Assembly: GCA_021822115.1 (NCBI GenBank)
Contig: JAJZSA010000080.1
Coordinates: forward strand, 1-9,744
Length of the DNA: 9,744 nt
Source: Pseudomonadota bacterium
Lineage (GTDB): Bacteria; Pseudomonadota; Gammaproteobacteria; Burkholderiales; Gallionellaceae
Direction of reading: 5' to 3'
Of this stretch, positions 5,719 through 9,744 are shown piece after piece (position 1 is the stretch's first letter; the number at the start of each line of letters is the position of its first letter). The position numbers and the translations under genes are program-made. Below the pieces are notes generated by a model. It had not been told where the DNA came from and did no database searches. It saw only the letters and a program-made list of their open reading frames with translations.

Positions 5719-6327
5719 TCAGTGCCGCATCGATCTGAATTCGTCGGATTCGATGGTCCGGCAGAAATCTTGCATCAATGCCGGATCGTGCTTGAAGCCG
5801 ATCTCGTCGTGCAGGATGGCCATGATCTCATCGTGCGATCTGGCGCTGTGGTAGCGTCGGGTCACTGCCATTGCATCGTAACTGTCGACGAGCGAGATGA
5901 TGCGTGAGCAGATCGGGATGTGTGTGCCCTGCAACCCGTCCGGATAGCCGGAACCGTCGAAGTGCTCGTGGTGGTGACGTATGACATGTGACGCTCTTTC
6001 AGCCGCACTGATGCCTGTGGCGTGGATGATCTGCTCACCGATGGCGGCATGCTGTTTCATGATCTCCCATTCGCCCTGATCCAGTGCAGCGGGTTTCATC
6101 AGGATATGGTCGGGGACGCCGATCTTGCCGATATCGTGGAACGCAGCCGCGATATGGATGGCTTCGATATCGATGCCGGACAACCCGAGGTGGATCGCTA
6201 GTGCGGTTGCCAGGTCGCCTACGCGTTCGGAGTGCAGGTAGGTGGGCTGGTCGCGATAGTCCAGGGCGACAGCGAGAGCCTTGGTATAGGCGTACAAGGC
6301 ATGCATGGCGGGGTCGTTCGGTTCCAT
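5719..6327 (-). CDS. HD-GYP domain protein, probable cyclic-di-GMP phosphodiesterase
   Basis: The start is set at the ATG at 6325-6327 because GGAGG lies 6 nt upstream; an in-frame ATG 8 codons earlier has no such site. The 202-residue protein is almost entirely one HD-GYP domain. Metal and catalytic residues are present in order: His32 (LHSERV), His64-Asp65 with Lys68 (FHDIGKIGVPD), His93, the HHHE at 118-121, GSGYP (125-129) and Asp148 (LVDSYDAM). Such enzymes hydrolyse c-di-GMP to pGpG or GMP and so lower the signal that favours biofilm over motility. No receiver, PAS or membrane sensor domain is attached, so its control must be by expression or by a partner. A promoter candidate lies just upstream. 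Confidence 0.92.
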   Translation of the reverse strand: MEPNDPAMHALYAYTKALAVALDYRDQPTYLHSERVGDLATALAIHLGLSGIDIEAIHIAAAFHDIGKIGVPDHILMKPAALDQGEWEIMKQHAAIGEQIIHATGISAAERASHVIRHHHEHFDGSGYPDGLQGTHIPICSRIISLVDSYDAMAVTRRYHSARSHDEIMAILHDEIGFKHDPALMQDFCRTIESDEFRSMRH

Positions 6328-6357
6328 GATGGCCTCCGTAGCGGGATGCATGTGGCG

Positions 6358-6386
6358 ATTGTCTGCCTCAGCCCTGCACTATTCAA
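6358..6386 (-). promoter_or_regulatory. sigma-70-like promoter candidate for the HD-GYP gene
   Basis: On the minus strand TTGAAT (6381-6386) and GACAAT (6358-6363) are separated by exactly 17 bases, each matching four of six consensus bases or better. The site lies in the 81-bp gap before the HD-GYP start at 6327, allowing separate expression from the lipoprotein gene upstream on the same strand. Confidence 0.35.
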
Positions 6387-6408
6387 TGACGCTGGCGATA
6401 AGGTCTTT

Positions 6409-7470
6409 TCACTGCGCCAGACGCAACCAATCCTTGTGGTAAGTCTCCGGGATCGCACCCGGGCGCATCTCGGGCGAGCTGCCGATGCGGCAGTGCGTCG
6501 CATCCAACCCTTGCTGCCATGCGCGGAAACGCAGCATGCGCACCGGATCCATCACGCACGCCGGGCGTGCGAAGGGGTGGCCGAAACGGAACAGCAGATG
6601 ACCGATCTCGTGCGCCAGATAAGCGCCGGAAAGTTCGGCCGCTTCCTGCGGGGTGTAGCGTTCTCCGCCGCGCAGTTCGGCGGTCAGTGCGGAATCGTCA
6701 GTGAACGGGAAGGTGCTCCAGAATACGAAAGAACCATAGCGTCCCTGCCGGCTGTAAGTGGTGGTGCCCACCGTCAGACCGCCGCGTATCGCGGTATGGA
6801 TGTCCACGCCGTCGTCTTCCGCGCTGGCGATCAACTGGTTGGTGATGACGATGTCGTACTGCAGTTCGCCATAACCCAGCGTGTCCCAGTCTATCCATTC
6901 GTTGTAAGGCGTGTCGTCCAGCACCGGTCGGCCGTCTGGTGCTGGCAGCGTGCGCCAGGCTTGCAGACGCTTCAGCATCACGTCGGTAAGTTGTGCGCTG
7001 AAAGTGCGCAGGCTGTCCGGCCGTGTTGCGGCGGGCAGGTATGGCTGCGCATAGGCATAGGCTTCATCCAGCGTGGTGCCATGGGTACGCAAGGTCGCCA
7101 GCAGACCTTGTGCGATGCGTTGCGGATCGCCGTGGCCGGATTTGAAGTCGTAGATCGATGTTGCGCGTGCCGCACGTACGCGCGGTGGGAGGCGTGCGAA
7201 CAGTTGAGCCACATCGGTCTCTTCCACCACGCTGAAGCGTAACGTCACGCCGAAGTGTGTTTGCACGGTGCGTTGCGTCACCGCCAATAACGTCTGTATC
7301 TGTGCATCCGTCATGCGTGGCAGGCGCGGGTTGTCCGCACGCAGCACGCGCAACGTCACCACCGTGCCGGGATCCAGGTGCGTGAGCGGTTGTTGGCGCC
7401 AGGGATCATGCGGCGTCGTGCAGGCACACAGCAGCAGCGCGACGATCAGCGCAGGCAGGAGACGCGGCAT
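6409..7470 (-). CDS. Putative zinc-metalloprotease lipoprotein (HExxH)
   Basis: The 353-residue protein begins with a lipoprotein signal: a hydrophobic stretch (4-14) and lipobox LCAC with Cys17 as the probable lipidated residue, so it should be anchored in the envelope facing the periplasm. Near the C-terminus AHEIGHLLFRFGH gives an HExxH zinc motif (His287, Glu288, His291) and a further His298 as a possible third ligand. It is followed by ACVMDPVRML (304-313), which resembles the Met-turn after the zinc helix of metzincin-type proteases. The spacing HExxH-x6-H is one residue longer than the metzincin HExxHxxGxxH, so this is not a standard member. I do not recognise a named family, and the substrate is unknown. 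The start has a weak ribosome binding site but lies 9 nt after the stop of the 49-aa gene, consistent with coupled translation. Confidence 0.75.
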   Translation of the reverse strand: MPRLLPALIVALLLCACTTPHDPWRQQPLTHLDPGTVVTLRVLRADNPRLPRMTDAQIQTLLAVTQRTVQTHFGVTLRFSVVEETDVAQLFARLPPRVRAARATSIYDFKSGHGDPQRIAQGLLATLRTHGTTLDEAYAYAQPYLPAATRPDSLRTFSAQLTDVMLKRLQAWRTLPAPDGRPVLDDTPYNEWIDWDTLGYGELQYDIVITNQLIASAEDDGVDIHTAIRGGLTVGTTTYSRQGRYGSFVFWSTFPFTDDSALTAELRGGERYTPQEAAELSGAYLAHEIGHLLFRFGHPFARPACVMDPVRMLRFRAWQQGLDATHCRIGSSPEMRPGAIPETYHKDWLRLAQ

Positions 7471-7479
7471 GCCCGATGC

Positions 7480-7629
7480 TTACAAGCCCAGGATCAGCAG
7501 CACGCCGGCTGCCGTGGCGAGGATCGCCATCAATACATTCATGCCGGAGAAACTCAGAGGCATCAGGTGTGACAGGCCATTGAGGATGAGCCAGCTGCCG
7601 AGGGCCAGTGCGCCGAAACTGCGTTTCAT
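7480..7629 (-). CDS. Small 49-residue membrane protein
   Basis: The ATG at 7627-7629 is preceded by AAGGA at a spacing of 7-8 nt. The 49 residues form two hydrophobic helices (about 5-25 and 29-48) joined by a short loop, with a basic N-terminus MKRS. Similar tiny two-helix proteins of unknown function are common in proteobacteria, but I cannot name the family. It is the first gene of a two-gene unit with the metalloprotease lipoprotein, 9 nt apart, so it may act with it at the envelope. Confidence 0.7.
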   Translation of the reverse strand: MKRSFGALALGSWLILNGLSHLMPLSFSGMNVLMAILATAAGVLLILGL

Positions 7630-7722
7630 GTCGAGTCCTTGAGGGATGGGATGGCGTGCAGTGTAGCCAAACGCAGCAGGGAGCGACAGCGGGTGCGGCG
7701 CCCAAAGCGCGGGCCTGTCCTG

Positions 7723-7731
7723 TGTGATAAT
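7723..7731 (+). promoter_or_regulatory. Extended -10 promoter candidate for modABC
   Basis: TGTGATAAT is a close match to an extended -10 element (TGnTATAAT). No -35 box is obvious at the usual distance, which is typical of extended -10 promoters. It lies 39 bp before the modA start. I see no clear ModE-type palindrome around it. Confidence 0.4.
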
Positions 7732-7770
7732 CCTGCGGCGGAGGGGGTACTTCGCGTAAGGAGATGGCAG

Positions 7771-8523
7771 ATGAGACGCATCATTGGATTGGGGGCATTG
7801 CTGTGGGCGGTGCAAAGTGTGCAGGCGGGCGAAGTGCGCGTGGCGGTGGCGGCGAATTTCACTGCGCCGATGCAGCAGATCGCACCGCTGTTCGAGCAGG
7901 CCAGCGGGCACAAGCTCAGCTTGAGCTTCGGCTCCACCGGCAAGTTCTACGCGCAGATCAAGCAGGGCGCCCCCTACGATGCTTTCATCGCGGCGGATAC
8001 CAAGACGCCGCAGAAACTGGAGGGCGACGGCCTGACCGTGCCAGGTTCGCGTTTCGTCTACGCGCTGGGCAAGCTGGTGCTGTGGAGTGCGCAGCCGGGC
8101 TATGTCGATAGCAAGGGCGCGGTGTTGCGTGCAGGTAAGTTCAACAAGCTCGCCATCGCCGATCCCAAGCTGGCACCGTATGGGGCTGCTGCGCAAGAGA
8201 CGCTGGAAGCGCACGGGTTGTGGCAAGTGCTGCAACCCAAACTGGTGAAGGGCGAGAACATCACGCAGACCTACCAGTTCGCCGCCACCGGCAATGCCGA
8301 GCTGGGCTTCATCGCGCTGTCGCAGATCACCAAAGCGGGAAAGGTGAGCGAGGGTTCATGGTGGATCGTGCCGTCGCACTATTACAGCCCGATCGAACAG
8401 AGCGCGGTGATGTTGTCGAGTGCGCAGGATGCGGCGGCGACTAACGCTTTCCTCGCTTTCCTCAAGGGGCCGCAAGCCGCAGCCGTGATCCGCAGTTACG
8501 GCTACGAACTGCCGGGTCAATGA
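7771..8523 (+). CDS. modA: Molybdate-binding periplasmic protein ModA
   Basis: The ATG at 7771 is preceded by AAGGAG at 7 nt, which decides it over an in-frame ATG 44 codons upstream. The 250-residue precursor has a Sec signal peptide with predicted cleavage after VQA at residue 19. The mature protein shows the ModA pattern: [15 protein letters not shown] (24-38), [21 protein letters not shown] (52-72) with the Ser/Thr residues that hold the oxyanion, the [18 protein letters not shown] segment and the C-terminal [17 protein letters not shown]. It captures molybdate (and probably tungstate) and delivers it to ModBC. It is first in a modABC operon and overlaps modB by the ATGA junction. No modE regulator is in the window. 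Confidence 0.95.
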   Translation: MRRIIGLGALLWAVQSVQAGEVRVAVAANFTAPMQQIAPLFEQASGHKLSLSFGSTGKFYAQIKQGAPYDAFIAADTKTPQKLEGDGLTVPGSRFVYALGKLVLWSAQPGYVDSKGAVLRAGKFNKLAIADPKLAPYGAAAQETLEAHGLWQVLQPKLVKGENITQTYQFAATGNAELGFIALSQITKAGKVSEGSWWIVPSHYYSPIEQSAVMLSSAQDAAATNAFLAFLKGPQAAAVIRSYGYELPGQ

Positions 8524-9206
8524 TGGCGATGCTGTCACCGGACGATCTGCAAGCCGTCATCCTCACGCTCAAGCTGGCGAGCGTGAGCACGGCCATGCTG
8601 CTGTGCATCGCCACGCCGCTGGCCTGGTGGCTGGCGCACAGCACGCGCTGGTACAAAGGACTGGTGGCTTCATTGGTGGCGTTGCCGCTGGTGGTACCGC
8701 CCACGGTGCTCGGCTTCTATCTGTTGCTGGTGCTGGGGCCACAGGGCTGGGGGGGTGAACTCACGCGCGCGCTGGGCATCGGCGCGCTGCCGTTCACCTT
8801 CGCCGGGTTGGTGGTCGGCTCGGTGCTGTTCTCGCTGCCTTTCGCGGTGCAGCCGATCCAGAACGCATTCGAAACGATGGGCAAGCGTCCGCTGGAAGTC
8901 GCCGCCACCTTGCGCGCCAACGCGTGGGACCGCTTTGTCAGCGTCGCGCTGCCGCTGGCCAAACCCGGATTCCTCACCGCGATCATCCTCGCCTTCGCGC
9001 ATACGGTCGGCGAGTTCGGCGTGGTGCTGATGCTGGGCGGCAGCATTCCCGGCGAGACGCAGGTGTTGTCGGTCGCCATCTACACCCACGTCGAAGCGAT
9101 GGAATACAGCGAAGCACACTGGCTGGCGGGTGGTATGGTGCTGTTCTCCTTCCTGGTGCTGCTCGCGCTGTATCGGCTCGGCGGCAGATCGCAGGTGATG
9201 CGATGA
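8520..9206 (+). CDS. modB: Molybdate ABC transporter permease ModB
   Basis: This 228-residue inner-membrane permease has about five to six membrane helices and forms the molybdate channel as a dimer with two ModC subunits. The EAA-type coupling motif, [25 protein letters not shown], lies at about residues 124-148, and the segment [19 protein letters not shown] is typical of ModB. Its ATG at 8520 overlaps the modA stop (ATGA), which suggests translational coupling; ATG codons also occur at 8523 and 8529 in the same frame, so the exact start could be one to three residues later. The modB stop overlaps the modC start in the same way. Confidence 0.95.
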   Translation: MMAMLSPDDLQAVILTLKLASVSTAMLLCIATPLAWWLAHSTRWYKGLVASLVALPLVVPPTVLGFYLLLVLGPQGWGGELTRALGIGALPFTFAGLVVGSVLFSLPFAVQPIQNAFETMGKRPLEVAATLRANAWDRFVSVALPLAKPGFLTAIILAFAHTVGEFGVVLMLGGSIPGETQVLSVAIYTHVEAMEYSEAHWLAGGMVLFSFLVLLALYRLGGRSQVMR

Positions 9207-9744
9207 ACGGCATCCACGTACGATTCAAGTTGCAGCGCGACAGCTTCACGCTCGATGCCGCATTCGATGCGCCGATGCGTGGCGTCACCGCGCTGTTCGG
9301 CGCTTCCGGTTCCGGCAAGACCACGCTGCTGCGCTGCATCGCCGGGTTGGAACGCGCGACCGGAACGTTGCAGGTGAACGGCAGCGTATGGCAGGACGCG
9401 CAGACCTTCGTGCCGGTGCACCAACGGGCACTCGGCTATGTGTTCCAGGAAGCGAGCCTGTTCCCGCACCTGTCGGTGCGCGCCAATCTGGAATACGGTT
9501 ATCAACGCATCGCAGCCGCACAACGCAAAGTACAACCGGCGCAGGTCATCGAATGGCTGGGGCTGTCACAACTGATGGAAAGGCGCGATGCGAACAGCCT
9601 CTCCGGCGGTGAGCGGCAACGGGTCGCCATCGGTCGCGCGCTGCTGGTCAGTCCCGAGCTGTTGCTGATGGACGAGCCGCTATCCGCACTCGACACGCGC
9701 AGCAAACAGGAGGTATTGCCCTACCTCGAACGCCTGCACAGATC
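9203..9744 (+). CDS. modC: Molybdate ABC transporter ATPase ModC, C-terminus cut by window edge
   Basis: The gene starts with an ATGA overlap with modB and stays open to the right edge, giving 180 residues of the N-terminal nucleotide-binding domain. Walker A is GASGSGKTT (33-41), the Q-loop glutamine is in [13 protein letters not shown] (Gln82), the signature is LSGGE (133-137), and Walker B with its glutamate is LLLMDEP (153-159), followed by the D-loop SALD. This ATPase powers molybdate uptake through ModB. The usual family length is about 350 residues with a C-terminal molybdate-binding (MOP/TOBE) domain, which would lie beyond the window. Confidence 0.95.
   Translation, partial: MNGIHVRFKLQRDSFTLDAAFDAPMRGVTALFGASGSGKTTLLRCIAGLERATGTLQVNGSVWQDAQTFVPVHQRALGYVFQEASLFPHLSVRANLEYGYQRIAAAQRKVQPAQVIEWLGLSQLMERRDANSLSGGERQRVAIGRALLVSPELLLMDEPLSALDTRSKQEVLPYLERLHR

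Noticed and set aside
7630..7770. ModE operator upstream of modA
   Set aside because: No palindrome resembling the known ModE site is visible in the gap.

Overview
The window is about 9.7 kb of dense, GC-rich bacterial DNA with 13 protein genes (11 complete, 2 cut by the window edges) and no rRNA, tRNA, CRISPR array or insertion sequence that I can see. Codon use, the gene families and the presence of an Acr3-type arsenic operon, a YegD-type Hsp70, HD-GYP and ModABC point to a Gram-negative proteobacterium. A betaproteobacterium of the Gallionella/Sideroxydans kind is my best guess, but that is inference from general appearance and not from a marker gene.

Left part (1-2608): a partial SIR2-like gene reads leftward off the window edge. 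Its upstream region carries a good sigma-54 (-24/-12) promoter match and, about 80 bp further upstream, a perfect 8-bp inverted repeat. Diverging from it is a compact arsenic-resistance operon: arsR (repressor with a C-terminal cysteine cluster), arsC (low-molecular-weight-phosphatase-type arsenate reductase) and acr3 (arsenite efflux permease). A palindrome overlapping the arsR promoter region is the likely ArsR operator. ArsC makes arsenite, Acr3 exports it, and ArsR senses it.

Middle part (2609-6327): on the minus strand lie an AraC/GyrI-like regulator and, upstream of it, an unrecognised 150-aa protein. Diverging from the latter is a yegD-like Hsp70 ATPase-only gene; the intergenic gap between them contains a run of nine G. 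After yegD comes a 167-bp gap holding a short, well-conserved relic of an acr3 gene, then a stand-alone HD-GYP c-di-GMP phosphodiesterase on the minus strand.

Right part (6409-9744): a minus-strand pair encodes a 49-residue two-helix membrane protein and a predicted zinc-metalloprotease lipoprotein (HExxH). Diverging from it is modABC, a high-affinity molybdate ABC importer whose genes overlap by ATGA junctions; modC runs off the right edge. The sigma-54 promoter at the left and the molybdate importer at the right would fit a genome with molybdoenzymes such as nitrogenase, but no nif gene is in this window.
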